DNA of 24,273 nt from a virus (IMGVR_UViG_3300035070_002714:1-24273); one strand, 5' to 3'; shown: positions 6,820 through 13,776, counted from the first letter of the stretch. Translations and numbers: made by a program. Notes: generated from the sequence alone by a model not told the origin.

Positions 6820-8177
6820 TACTTGTTCTCCTTTAAATGCGCTAAAAATAATTTCATGTTTTCTGCTTTGCTTTCTTGTCTGTTCTCAACCAATACGTCT
6901 ATGCTGTCGCGGCACATCACCGTGGTTATCAACACCGGCTTAGTTTGGCCAGTCCTGTGTAGTCGGCCTTGCGCTTGTATCTTTTGGTCTGCCGACCAAC
7001 AAGGCTGCATAAAAGTAAGTCGGTGGCATACGTCCTGAAGGTGGTTTGTGCCGTGAGAAACGGTACGTGCCTGGGCGATCAAAAGCTGTGCTTCTCCTGC
7101 AATAAACGTCGCTAGTGCTTCAGCTTTATCGCTACCACCGAAAATATAGACAGCGTTGTAGTTCGTTAACACCTGTCTGAGTTGGGCTAGCTGATGGTTG
7201 TATTCGTACAAAATCACCATTGGGTCGTTGTTGTGTTGCTTAACTAAGCTGTGGACTGCTTCTGCCCTAGCTGTATCAAACTCAACAACCTGTTCATCTT
7301 CAGTGATTGCAAACCCGCTACCGAGTTGTCTCAATTTCCCTGATGCTACCGCGCGATTTACCGCAACTACACCACTGCCGACTTCCAACACCATATCTTT
7401 TTTCATCTGGTTGTAGTGCTTACGTGTATTTACCGGCATATCAAAGTAGCTGTACTCTTCAGTAATAGGTGGCAGCTCTTTCGCTTTGTTAGAAGGCACG
7501 TTATATAGAATGTCGTCAATAGCGTTTAGTATGTCTTTCTCTGCGCCTGGGTTTAACTCCCAATTATATTGTTTGTAATCAGTAGGGTAGAAATACTTGT
7601 TTAGGTACCGATCTTCACTGCGCCCAAGCCTAACCCCAGAGTCCAACACCTTGACCATCTTAAACAGCTTCCTAAAATTCTCAGCCACGATTGTCGCTGT
7701 CATAACTACTCGAATGGTATATTGGCTTCGGTGTTTCTTGTTATGTAACTTTTTAGTTGCCACGCCGCGGGCAGTAGATATTTCATCTATCACTACCATA
7801 GTCGCATCGGTGCCGTGATCTAATAACCAAGGTAGGTTAGGTAGGCTAACAACTATAACCTGTGGTTTTGATTTAACGATGGCTGACCGTTGAGCTGGCG
7901 TACCTACAGCAGCTTGTATATCTAGCGCCAAACCCCATTTGTCGCTTTCTGGCGGCCATTGTTTAATGACATTCGCTGGCGCTGCTACCACTGCTTGAGT
8001 GATCATGCCGTTGTCTAGGTAGTGCTTGATAGCGTGTAAGGCAACTGAGGTTTTACCGAAACCTGTAGTACCCACTAGAAAAGTTAAATCTCCGTTTACA
8101 ATAAAATCAACAACAGCTTGTTGTTTTACGCTTAAGGTATGATATGAAGTCTTCGAGGCTTCGGACGGTTGTGACAT
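6819..8177 (-). CDS. SNF2-type DEAD/DEAH helicase
   Basis: This is a 452-residue superfamily 2 ATPase. Motif I is GTTGFGKT (residues 36-43), motif II is DEIS (131-134) in place of the usual DEAH, motif III is MTAT near 159-162, and the motif V/VI region ends in QAQGRLHRTGQ (about 401-411), the arginine-finger signature of SNF2-like enzymes. Phage members act on DNA in replication or recombination, probably as translocases. The first 71 bases overlap the end of the VRR-NUC gene, and the ribosome site before ATG 8177 is weak, so expression is probably coupled. VRR-NUC and SNF2 helicase genes sit together in many phages and are likely to work on the same DNA intermediates. Confidence 0.88.
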   Translation of the reverse strand: MSQPSEASKTSYHTLSVKQQAVVDFIVNGDLTFLVGTTGFGKTSVALHAIKHYLDNGMITQAVVAAPANVIKQWPPESDKWGLALDIQAAVGTPAQRSAIVKSKPQVIVVSLPNLPWLLDHGTDATMVVIDEISTARGVATKKLHNKKHRSQYTIRVVMTATIVAENFRKLFKMVKVLDSGVRLGRSEDRYLNKYFYPTDYKQYNWELNPGAEKDILNAIDDILYNVPSNKAKELPPITEEYSYFDMPVNTRKHYNQMKKDMVLEVGSGVVAVNRAVASGKLRQLGSGFAITEDEQVVEFDTARAEAVHSLVKQHNNDPMVILYEYNHQLAQLRQVLTNYNAVYIFGGSDKAEALATFIAGEAQLLIAQARTVSHGTNHLQDVCHRLTFMQPCWSADQKIQAQGRLHRTGQTKPVLITTVMCRDSIDVLVENRQESKAENMKLFLAHLKENK

Positions 8178-8394
8178 TTGCGTTTTGCTCTCTGAGTCGT
8201 TTGTGTATGTGAACTTGTAGCGGCGACATTACGCCTGTGTTTGTTTTAATTTCTACGAAGTGGACTGCGCCGTCTGGGGTGATAACAGTCAAATCTGGCC
8301 AACCTCTCGTACTAGTGGAGTCCACTTTGACTGCTATAATACTGTGTTCTTTACAGAATGCAACAATATTCTTTTGTATGTTTTTCTCTAACAT
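8107..8394 (-). CDS. VRR-NUC domain nuclease
   Basis: This 95-residue single-domain nuclease is of the VRR-NUC branch of the PD-(D/E)XK superfamily. The sequence shows the N-terminal helix with E3, the metal motif GWPDLTV with D34, HFVEIKT with E48-x-K50, and the downstream SPLQ with Q60. These are the standard catalytic positions, and the length is normal for stand-alone phage proteins. Eukaryotic FAN1 uses the same domain to cut branched DNA, and phage copies probably resolve replication or recombination structures. It is the first gene of the leftward replication operon. The start is ATG 8394, and GGAG about eleven bases upstream is a distant ribosome site. Confidence 0.9.
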   Translation of the reverse strand: MLEKNIQKNIVAFCKEHSIIAVKVDSTSTRGWPDLTVITPDGAVHFVEIKTNTGVMSPLQVHIHKRLREQNANVTTVRSLEDFISYLKRKTTSCC

Positions 8395-8449
8395 CTGTGT
8401 TATGCTCCGATTTCGTAATTAAATTAACTACTAAGAAGAGTACCACAAG

Positions 8450-8644
8450 ATGAAAAAGATAATCCCTGAGTTAGAACCAGTACGCAAAATGAAGCGTACC
8501 GCGCTGTACATATCACAGGAAGACTACGCGCTAGTAGAAGCGTTTGCTGAAGCACAAGGCTGTAGTGTAAACCGCGCATCTGTGTTCGCACTGAAGCACG
8601 GCCTAGAGGCGTTAGGTGTAAATGAAAAGTCTGTGCTAAAGTAG
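8450..8644 (+). CDS. Ribbon-helix-helix DNA-binding protein
   Basis: This 64-residue protein has the shape of the Arc/MetJ/CopG fold. A basic N-terminus leads into the strand RTALYIS, then a helix (QEDYALVEAFAEAQG) and a second helix (NRASVFALKHGLEAL) after CSV. Dimers of this fold bind operators with the strand pair. The gene is divergent from VRR-NUC with only 55 bases between them, and it precedes the primase-helicase gene. A transcription repressor of the replication genes is therefore a reasonable inference. The ribosome site is AAGAAGAG, nine bases before ATG 8450. A hairpin follows the stop codon. Confidence 0.75.
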   Translation: MKKIIPELEPVRKMKRTALYISQEDYALVEAFAEAQGCSVNRASVFALKHGLEALGVNEKSVLK

Positions 8645-8659
8645 TCGACCAGGCATAAA

Positions 8660-8692
8660 AAAGGCCACTGGGGGTTTAAGTCAGCGGCCTTT
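8660..8692 (+). terminator. Hairpin between regulator and primase genes
   Basis: AAAGGCC (8660-8666) pairs with GGCCTTT (8686-8692), extended by CTG/CAG across one mismatch, with an eleven-base loop. The U tract is limited to the arm itself, so this could be a weak or regulated terminator (attenuator) that reduces read-through into the primase-helicase gene. Confidence 0.5.
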
Positions 8693-8736
8693 AGTCTCAC
8701 ACAACCAACCAGAAGCGTAAGAGAGGGCTTCATTGT

Positions 8737-11073
8737 ATGACAAAACCTAACAAGAAACTACCCCATGCAGTAACAAACCAAGAGTTCTTAGACGCCGTGT
8801 TCGGTACTGATGAAAGCGCCCGCGCACACGTAACCTCTTTCTCTAATGACCCCAGCGACATAGCTAAAGAATTCAGATCGGCTTGTTGGGGCGGCGGTAG
8901 TGCCAAGCAGCGACTCGCTAACTTCGCGCCGGCGGAAAACCAATACTTTTGTATCTCACTGTTTGCTGATGACGCCGAAGGTAAAGCGCGCAGACGTAAA
9001 GCCTTGTTCGATGCCTGCTTTGTTATCGTGGCCGATGATGTGGCAGAAAAAGTGCCGGTGGAGAACGCAGAAAAACTACCTCCGCCGTCGTATAAGCTAC
9101 TCACCAGTGCAGGCTCCCAGCAATGGGGGTGGATATTAGACGAGGCGTGTGAGTCTCGCGCCCAGGTGACTAACTTGCTTGACGGTTTAGTGGCGCAAGG
9201 GCTAGCACCTGAAGGCATAGACCCAGGCATGAAAGGAGTTACGCGGTACGTTAGACTGCCCGCTGGCTCAAACACCAAAGCTAAACGGCTAGACGCTGAA
9301 GGCAACGCTTTCAAATGCCAGATGCTAGAGTGGGAACCAGATCGCCTATACTCAATGGATGAAATGGCTAAGGCGTTTGCAATTGACATATACGCTCAAA
9401 ACAACGACCAAGGCACTTCATTAGGCTTAAACAGCGATAACCACATAGTAAAAAACCACCCAATATTAAAACACGTTAATGTCACTGGTACCGGCGCTGA
9501 TGGTTGGATAAAAATAGACTGCGTTAATGCAGAGAACCACACAGGCGAAGACGCCAGCGGTGCAGCGGTGCAGATACTACCTGATGGGCGGGTTAATTAT
9601 ATGTGTCACCACGGGCATTGTGGTGGTGATGAAAACACCAAGAAGGTAACCGGGCCAGAAGCAGTAAAAATACTTAACAAGCAAATACCCGGCTTTAGTA
9701 AAGACTACGATAACTACCAGGTTGACATTAAAGCTTCAGGCTTAAAACACTTACAAGAAGCAGCGCTAGCTATGCGTGGTAGTGACCAAGATATAGACGA
9801 GCTACTAACCCCGGCGATAGACCCTGATGGTATGAACCCACTAGATTACGTGTTTATGAAAAGCACCAACACGTATTACGAGCTAAAGACCGGCACCGAG
9901 TTGTCACCCTCTGCACTAGACGCTATTTACCTACCACAACACACGGGGCGCAAAGGCGACCCGAAAGCCAGCATGTTATATAACATGGTGATGGAGCGCG
10001 AAACGATGTGCGCTGATGGTTTCATCTGGCACAGCGACGTAATAAAACCCACACCCAAGCGCCTTGTCAATAACGGTACTAAGCGCGTCGTTAACGAGTG
10101 GGAGGGTTTGGCCCTAACCCCAGTGAAAGGCGACGTTGAACCGTGGTTAGACCTACTAGCTTTTCTGGTCCCTAACGAGAAAGAGCGGCTAATTGTCACC
10201 CAATGGCTTGCTAACTTGTTTCTAGACATTGGCAATAAACCTCAATGGCAGCTTATCCACCGAGGTAGCCTGCGAAACGGTAAAGACTCACTATACAAAC
10301 CCATTGCTCAAATATTCGGCAGTGAAGGCGCGGCGGATATTAGAGGGGAAGATATAGATAATGGCTGGGGTGATGTTTTTTACGGGCGTAAACTTTTAAT
10401 CTTTCAAGAAATCAAACGACCACAGGACCGGGGTTTTAGCAATAAACTAAAAACCTATGCCGCTAGCACATCCACCGGCGTGACTACCTATAACATTAAA
10501 GGCAAAGGGGTTAGACAAGCTGCTGATACAATGGGCTTTGTTGGCATGTCAAACTATCACGCTTGCCTAGCACTAGACCCTGGCGAGCGTCGATATTTTG
10601 TTTTTGACTCGTTTTTTCAACCAAAAGAAGAAGACTACTACACCAAATACCACCAGTGGCTTAATAACGGGGGTGCTAGCGCTCTTTTACACCACCTGAT
10701 AAATGACGTGGATATGACCGGCTTTGACTCAGGGCGTTTGCCTTACGTCACTAAGGCTGCGCTTGAAATGACCGAGCTTGGCAAGTCCGACTATGCACAG
10801 GTGATGTGTGAACAGATCGAGGCGCAACTGGGTTGCTTTAGTAGTGTTGCAGTAACACTGCCGCAGGTTAAGGCCCAGCTTGAGGCGCAAGGTAATAAAA
10901 TGGGGCGTAATGGTATCGCTGAAGCGCTTATTACTGAGGGGTATAGACGGTACAGAGGGACAAGAAAGGTAGACGGCAAGGTTGCCCATACGCCACGCTA
11001 TTTCACCACTGATAACCTAGACGGCTATAGCCCTGGTGAGCTATACGACTATTGGCTTGATGGTGAAGACTAG
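8737..11073 (+). CDS. Primase-helicase: RepB-like primase plus DUF5906/SF3 helicase
   Basis: This 778-residue multidomain protein primes and unwinds DNA. The N-terminal 220 residues look like a RepB-type archaeo-eukaryotic primase: FVIVADDVAEK with D100-D101, then YKLLTSAGSQQWGW, and later PGMKGVTRYVRLP. A middle zinc-like cluster is C290-H-H-G-H294-C295. The C-terminal half is a DUF5906/D5-type SF3 helicase, with the P-loop RGSLRNGKDS (Walker lysine K516), Walker B LLIFQEI around 554-559, a polar sensor MSN at 604-606, and an arginine motif GERRYFVF at 616-623. Primase and helicase parts both seem complete, so it could initiate replication alone with the family A polymerase. The start is ATG 8737 with GAGAGGG upstream. 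The gene is rightward, opposite to the replication operon, and ends at a strong terminator. Confidence 0.9.
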   Translation: MTKPNKKLPHAVTNQEFLDAVFGTDESARAHVTSFSNDPSDIAKEFRSACWGGGSAKQRLANFAPAENQYFCISLFADDAEGKARRRKALFDACFVIVADDVAEKVPVENAEKLPPPSYKLLTSAGSQQWGWILDEACESRAQVTNLLDGLVAQGLAPEGIDPGMKGVTRYVRLPAGSNTKAKRLDAEGNAFKCQMLEWEPDRLYSMDEMAKAFAIDIYAQNNDQGTSLGLNSDNHIVKNHPILKHVNVTGTGADGWIKIDCVNAENHTGEDASGAAVQILPDGRVNYMCHHGHCGGDENTKKVTGPEAVKILNKQIPGFSKDYDNYQVDIKASGLKHLQEAALAMRGSDQDIDELLTPAIDPDGMNPLDYVFMKSTNTYYELKTGTELSPSALDAIYLPQHTGRKGDPKASMLYNMVMERETMCADGFIWHSDVIKPTPKRLVNNGTKRVVNEWEGLALTPVKGDVEPWLDLLAFLVPNEKERLIVTQWLANLFLDIGNKPQWQLIHRGSLRNGKDSLYKPIAQIFGSEGAADIRGEDIDNGWGDVFYGRKLLIFQEIKRPQDRGFSNKLKTYAASTSTGVTTYNIKGKGVRQAADTMGFVGMSNYHACLALDPGERRYFVFDSFFQPKEEDYYTKYHQWLNNGGASALLHHLINDVDMTGFDSGRLPYVTKAALEMTELGKSDYAQVMCEQIEAQLGCFSSVAVTLPQVKAQLEAQGNKMGRNGIAEALITEGYRRYRGTRKVDGKVAHTPRYFTTDNLDGYSPGELYDYWLDGED

Positions 11074-11094
11074 CCAGGGGTGGCAGTCAAAAAT

Positions 11095-11120
11095 AAACCC
11101 GCTACTTAGGCGGGTTTTTT
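11095..11120 (+). terminator. Rho-independent terminator of the primase-helicase gene
   Basis: AAACCCGC (11095-11102) and GCGGGTTT (11110-11117) form a perfect eight-pair stem with a seven-base loop, followed by more Ts. It lies 21 bases after the primase-helicase stop codon. The reverse strand also has a T run, so it could work for the convergent operon too. Confidence 0.9.
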
Positions 11121-11129
11121 GTGTGCTTT

Positions 11130-11185
11130 AATAACACTTTGCTAATTGAGTCTGCGCTGCGCTTGCTCATTAGCGTTTTGTTATT
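11130..11185. terminator. Long imperfect hairpin in the convergent gap
   Basis: AATAACA (11130-11136) pairs with TGTTATT (11179-11185), and GCTAATTGAG (11141-11150) with CTCATTAGC (11166-11174) apart from one bulge. The loop holds CTGCGCTGCGC. The structure overlaps the last codons of the 30-residue leftward gene and probably ends leftward transcription as a partner to the rightward terminator nearby. It could also be a processed RNA structure. Confidence 0.5.
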
Positions 11186-11273
11186 CACCCTTCCAAAGTT
11201 CCCAAATCATTATCATGCAGACAGCCAATACGCCTACTGCTAAAAATATATCTGCTATGGTTGCTGTGCTCAT
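11181..11273 (-). CDS. Tiny single-pass membrane protein, 30 residues
   Basis: This short gene ends the leftward small-gene operon. Its ATG (11273) overlaps the stop of the previous gene as ATGA, giving coupled translation. The peptide has a short polar start (MSTATIADI), about 16 hydrophobic residues (FLAVGVLAVCMIMIW) and a short charged end (ELWKGE), so it should span the inner membrane once. No family is recognisable. Small phage membrane peptides may affect lysis timing, membrane potential or superinfection, but nothing here selects among those. Confidence 0.5.
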   Translation of the reverse strand: MSTATIADIFLAVGVLAVCMIMIWELWKGE

Positions 11274-11515
11274 TTTCTGCCCCTGCTTACTAGGTCCACT
11301 GTGACCTGCTTGATGATTATTTTGGATGATGCTTGCCAGTGTGTTAGGTGTTTCAGTTTAGCTTCTAGCTCTTTAACAGGTAGTGGGCTGGAATAAAATT
11401 CATGGTGATCGTCGGCGGTGTCTTTCACCACATAACTTAAATTCAGTATTTCAGGCCCGTTAAGCTCTTTTAGCAGGTGCGTTAACAGTGTTGCCTTAAT
11501 GGTTAGGTCTATCAT
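11270..11515 (-). CDS. Small hypothetical protein
   Basis: This 81-residue soluble protein starts at 11515 in an ATGA overlap with the gene upstream and ends in another with the 30-residue membrane peptide downstream. It is predicted to be mixed alpha/beta: MIDLTIKATLL, then a helix-rich ELEAKLKHLTHW centre, then the beta-like SKIIIKQVTVDLV. No catalytic or binding motif is visible. It may contribute to host takeover like its neighbours, an inference from operon position only. Confidence 0.65.
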   Translation of the reverse strand: MIDLTIKATLLTHLLKELNGPEILNLSYVVKDTADDHHEFYSSPLPVKELEAKLKHLTHWQASSKIIIKQVTVDLVSRGRK

Positions 11516-11721
11516 TTTTGCTGCTCCCAGGTTGCAGTCGGGTTAGGCTTACGCCATATTAGTTTTTCACCTCTGAAGATGCTAGCACTGTGAGCGCCGT
11601 CCATTGCGGTGAAGTTATCCGCTGTTGCTTTCAACTGGGCAGCGGTGCGTGTGGTAGCGTTGGACGTGTACACGGTATCGCCGTCGTCGTCGAATATTAC
11701 AAAGTATTTTTTACTTATCAT
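11512..11721 (-). CDS. Small hypothetical protein
   Basis: This 69-residue protein has a basic start (MISKKYFVIFDDDGD) followed by beta-prone segments and a helix (AAQLKATADNF). It starts inside the stop of the CsrA-like gene and ends in an ATGA overlap with the next gene, so four consecutive genes of this block are translationally coupled. No known domain is visible. Close coupling to the CsrA-like gene suggests co-production in fixed ratio. Confidence 0.65.
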   Translation of the reverse strand: MISKKYFVIFDDDGDTVYTSNATTRTAAQLKATADNFTAMDGAHSASIFRGEKLIWRKPNPTATWEQQK

Positions 11722-12104
11722 CGTCTCTTACCTTTATAGGTGATGGTGGTTTTTTTAACTGGCTTATCTATCAAGTCGATTATCTCCGTTGGCGTTCTTA
11801 CTTGTTGGCAGGGTACGCCGGCTTTAATTTTGTTATATATCTCTTCACGGTGTACCGCTACTCTTCGCGGTGCGGCTATGCCAATGCGTACTTGATGCTT
11901 TTTAAGTGTTAGCAGCTTAAGGGTTACGCCGGGGGCTATTTCTGCCTCCTGGCCCGCGAGTAAGGCGTAAATTTCGTTTGTGCTGCCTTGCGCCCTTGAG
12001 ACAGTAAAACGTGCGTATTCTGGCGTTATACCCTGAAGGGTTAGCAGGATGTTATCTCCGATGATAATGGTTTGGGCTTTCATGCTGCGCGTAAGTACTA
12101 GCAT
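11718..12104 (-). CDS. CsrA/RsmA-like RNA-binding regulator with internal insertion
   Basis: This 128-residue homologue of the post-transcriptional regulator CsrA is about twice the usual 60 to 70 residues. The ATG at 12104 is chosen, overlapping the upstream stop as TGATG, because it gives the exact family N-terminus MLVLTR with L4 and R6. The C-terminal hallmark VAVHREEIYNKI (82-93) keeps the RNA-contacting R86. Between TIIIGDNILLTL (12-23) and HQVRIGIAAP (70-79) lie about 45 extra residues. They appear to repeat the beta2-beta3 unit: GDNILLTLQGITPEYARFTV against APGVTLKLLTLKKHQVRIGI. A basic tail (KKTTITYKGKRR) follows. CsrA binds GGA motifs and usually blocks ribosome access. The neighbouring genes have ACAAGGAT leaders, so their mRNAs are likely targets. 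Confidence 0.85.
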   Translation of the reverse strand: MLVLTRSMKAQTIIIGDNILLTLQGITPEYARFTVSRAQGSTNEIYALLAGQEAEIAPGVTLKLLTLKKHQVRIGIAAPRRVAVHREEIYNKIKAGVPCQQVRTPTEIIDLIDKPVKKTTITYKGKRR

Positions 12105-12280
12105 CAAAAACGCTCCAATAGGTTATACACGGTTTTATTGTCGGTTAGTGTCCAGCTAGCGGTCAATACATGGCCGTGTGTGATGTAGCGCGTAACCCTG
12201 GACTGCGAGCCGGTGCGTAACGTGCTAGCCGGGCTCGCGTCTTTTGTGATTAGGTCGAATAGCTCTTTAGTGATTTGCAT
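12104..12280 (-). CDS. Small hypothetical protein upstream of csrA-like gene
   Basis: This is a 58-residue protein. The ATG at 12280 has AAGGA eight bases upstream, in a leader related to the operon's repeated leader. I prefer it to a start at 12349, whose extra codons would run through a GCGCCC/GGGCGC hairpin and the leader itself. The peptide begins MQITKELFDLI and has a Ser/Thr-rich middle and a beta-like end (ASWTLTDNKTVYNLLERF). No known family is visible. The stop overlaps the CsrA-like start (TGATG). Confidence 0.6.
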   Translation of the reverse strand: MQITKELFDLITKDASPASTLRTGSQSRVTRYITHGHVLTASWTLTDNKTVYNLLERF

Positions 12281-12303
12281 GCTGTTTGTCCTTTTTAAGT
12301 GAT

Positions 12304-12319
12304 GCGCCCGGGTGGGCGC
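12304..12319 (-). repeat. Intercistronic GCGCCC-N4-GGGCGC hairpin, copy 1
   Basis: GCGCCC (12304-12309) and GGGCGC (12314-12319) form a six-pair all-GC stem with a four-base loop. In the transcript it comes after a stop codon and 21 bases before an AAGGA ribosome site. The same stem recurs at 14183-14198 and 14637-14652. Confidence 0.75.
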
Positions 12320-12335
12320 GTTGGTTTTAGTGGGG

Positions 12336-12512
12336 TTAAATTTCGTCAAAACCTCTAGGACACTGCCCCCAGCTATTTTGCTTAACTACCGCACCTGTGT
12401 TTGGATTGTGGCATAAGCCATGGTCAAAACCGTTTGCGTTTGCGCGCTCATGGTTAAGCATAAACATCAATACTACTGCGAATGTTAATAGTGCTATGTA
12501 TAGATTTTTCAT
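12336..12512 (-). CDS. Small exported two-cysteine protein, 58 residues
   Basis: This short gene lies between the clamp-like gene and the 58-codon gene before csrA. ATG 12512 is preceded by AGAGG at eight bases. The protein has an N-terminal hydrophobic stretch (LYIALLTFAVVLMFML) and an Ala-Asn-Ala site at about residue 26, giving a mature peptide of about 32 residues with two cysteines (HGLCHNP and GQCPRGF), which may form a disulphide in the periplasm. Alternatively, it stays anchored by the hydrophobic helix. No family is recognised. Confidence 0.6.
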   Translation of the reverse strand: MKNLYIALLTFAVVLMFMLNHERANANGFDHGLCHNPNTGAVVKQNSWGQCPRGFDEI

Positions 12513-12555
12513 TTGTATTGCCTCTTCTTGGTTTAGTGGTTTGGTTTGGTTTGGT
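12513..12555 (-). promoter_or_regulatory. A/C-rich, G-poor leader with pentamer repeats
   Basis: In the transcript this gap reads as tandem ACCAAACCAAACC-type repeats of five bases, followed by AAGAAGAGG before the 58-residue exported protein. It contains almost no G or U, so it should remain unstructured and may act as a ribosome standby site. Similar A/C-rich leaders stand before the genes starting at 4992, 6212, 13263 and 13758. Confidence 0.4.
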
Positions 12556-13263
12556 TTACTTTTTAGGTTGTCTTAATGGCATCACTACTGCTAGAGAACC
12601 ATCTGCAAATTCTATTAATACACTCTCACCTGTGCCAGTCAATGGCGGCAAAGTAAGGCGCGCTACTGGCGACGGGTTGGATATGGCGTCTTGGAAGTAC
12701 TTTTTGTTGACTTCACAAGCTGTTTGCGTCGCGACGCCGTCGTCGTTTGTTATGGCTTCACGTAGTATTAGTACTTCAGTCGTTTGCGTGTTGTACTTGT
12801 GTACACCGGTATAAAAATCAGTAATAGCGTTAAACTTCACTTCTATGCGGTTTGGACCGTTAGGGATAACACGGTCAATGTCTGGATACCTACCATCTAC
12901 TTCTACCAGGTTACCGGCTTTGTCGTAGTAGCCGTCAACTAAATCAGTTGGCGCAATGTGTAGCCGGTGGCCGTCCGTGCCGCGTAACTTGCCTGCTAAC
13001 ACGTTGGCGTTGTTCAAGTAGTATCTAACGTCCTTAGAGGGTACAGCTTTTTGTACCCATTGCGCCGCTGTTTTAGGTTTAGCAGGTAAGGCCGGGATAA
13101 AGTACCCATAAAGCGTCGCTAGTTGGTACTCAGTAGGCGCAAGCCCGGATGCTATAAGTTCCTCAACTAAACCATAAACGGCTGGCTTGGTTGGTTTTTT
13201 GCCGTTGTTAAACACGCGATCTTTAGCGGCTAATGTTGCAATGTTGTTTAATGTGTTTGTCAT
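12556..13263 (-). CDS. DNA sliding clamp-like protein (beta-clamp C-terminal domains)
   Basis: In this 235-residue protein the last 160 residues resemble bacterial beta clamp. AVPSKDVRYYLNN (73-85) leads to GKLRGTDGHRLHI (91-103), the ATDGHRLA signature of DnaN. VDGRYPDIDRVIP (122-134) corresponds to the GRFPDYRRVLP segment opening the last clamp domain. CEVNKKYFQDAI (183-194) matches its late helix, and the end SVLIEFADGSLAVVMPLR resembles the VVMPMRL terminus. The first 65 residues are not clamp-like. About 1.5 clamp domains plus an extra N-terminal domain are therefore present, compared with three domains in DnaN. A two-domain clamp would need to trimerise, as gp45 and PCNA do. The start is ATG 13263 behind an ACAAGGAT leader. 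Assignment comes from motif recognition only. Confidence 0.6.
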   Translation of the reverse strand: MTNTLNNIATLAAKDRVFNNGKKPTKPAVYGLVEELIASGLAPTEYQLATLYGYFIPALPAKPKTAAQWVQKAVPSKDVRYYLNNANVLAGKLRGTDGHRLHIAPTDLVDGYYDKAGNLVEVDGRYPDIDRVIPNGPNRIEVKFNAITDFYTGVHKYNTQTTEVLILREAITNDDGVATQTACEVNKKYFQDAISNPSPVARLTLPPLTGTGESVLIEFADGSLAVVMPLRQPKK

Positions 13264-13281
13264 GGTGTTTAATCCTTGTTT
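13246..13281 (-). repeat. Duplicated translation leader plus first six codons, copy 1
   Basis: These 36 bases, covering the ACAAGGAT leader, the ATG and codons for MTNTLN of the clamp-like gene, recur at 13741-13776 with a single mismatch. This suggests duplication or recombination of a translation-start cassette. Confidence 0.8.
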
Positions 13282-13298
13282 TTGGGTTTGGGTTTGGT

Positions 13299-13382
13299 TT
13301 AGTGGTTCTTATTCATGGTCAATTCAGTCATTACCAGGCTTGTTAGTGCGCTGGCAATGATAGCAATGATAAACGGCGTCAT
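13299..13382 (-). CDS. Tiny membrane peptide, 27 residues
   Basis: This short frame lies in the gap between the acidic 123-residue gene and the clamp-like gene. ATG 13382 comes four bases after the upstream TAA, with GAAGAAG at the end of that gene as a possible ribosome site. The peptide is hydrophobic at first (PFIIAIIASALTSLVM) with a polar end (TELTMNKNH), compatible with one membrane helix. The evidence is position and composition only, so it could be fortuitous. Confidence 0.4.
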   Translation of the reverse strand: MTPFIIAIIASALTSLVMTELTMNKNH

Positions 13383-13386
13383 GGTG

Positions 13387-13758
13387 TTACGCTTCTTCGC
13401 TTAAGTATTCGGTTAATATCTCGTGCGCTTCACAAGCTGTAACGTCATACAAACCCAGCTCTGCTATTAACTCCTCACCTTTGATGTATGCCAGCATGTT
13501 AGCGATCGATTCACTGTTTATGTCTGTATTCATCTCACCGAAGGTGTCAACTTCATATTCTTTTACAATGTTGATAGCTTCAAATGTACTGTCAAAATAA
13601 TCTTTAATCCATTGTTCTGCATTGTAATACCCAATGATGTAGTAGTCTTCATTAAAGCAATGAAAGTGTAGATCATCCATATTATCATCTGTTATTACAC
13701 CATCATTAATACGGTCTAATATATGGCTTGCCAGTTCTGAGTTTAATGTGTTTGTCAT
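13387..13758 (-). CDS. Acidic hypothetical phage protein
   Basis: This 123-residue, strongly acidic protein starts MTNTLN from the same 36-base leader-start repeat as the clamp-like gene. It includes DLHFHCFNEDYYIIGYYNAEQWIKD, then an acidic centre (VKEYEVDTFGEM), and ends in helices (SIANMLAYIKGEELIAELG). Related small acidic proteins occur in phages and mobile DNA without a known role. Acidic phage proteins sometimes mimic DNA to block host enzymes, which is only a possibility here. It is transcribed from the promoter at 13806-13833. Confidence 0.65.
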   Translation of the reverse strand: MTNTLNSELASHILDRINDGVITDDNMDDLHFHCFNEDYYIIGYYNAEQWIKDYFDSTFEAINIVKEYEVDTFGEMNTDINSESIANMLAYIKGEELIAELGLYDVTACEAHEILTEYLSEEA

Positions 13759-13776
13759 GTTGTTTAATCCTTGTTT
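13741..13776 (-). repeat. Duplicated translation leader plus first six codons, copy 2
   Basis: This is the second copy of the 36-base leader-start repeat (see 13246-13281), one mismatch apart, at the start of the acidic 123-residue gene. Confidence 0.8.

Noticed and set aside
8730-9389. 219-codon reverse-strand frame opposite the primase-helicase gene
   Set aside because: It lies entirely within a well-supported gene on the other strand, is Ser/Ala/Pro-rich as expected of a shadow frame, and lacks a ribosome site.
12281-12349. N-terminal extension of the gene before csrA to 12349
   Set aside because: The extension runs through the GC hairpin and the standard leader. ATG 12280 has the conserved AAGGA at correct spacing.
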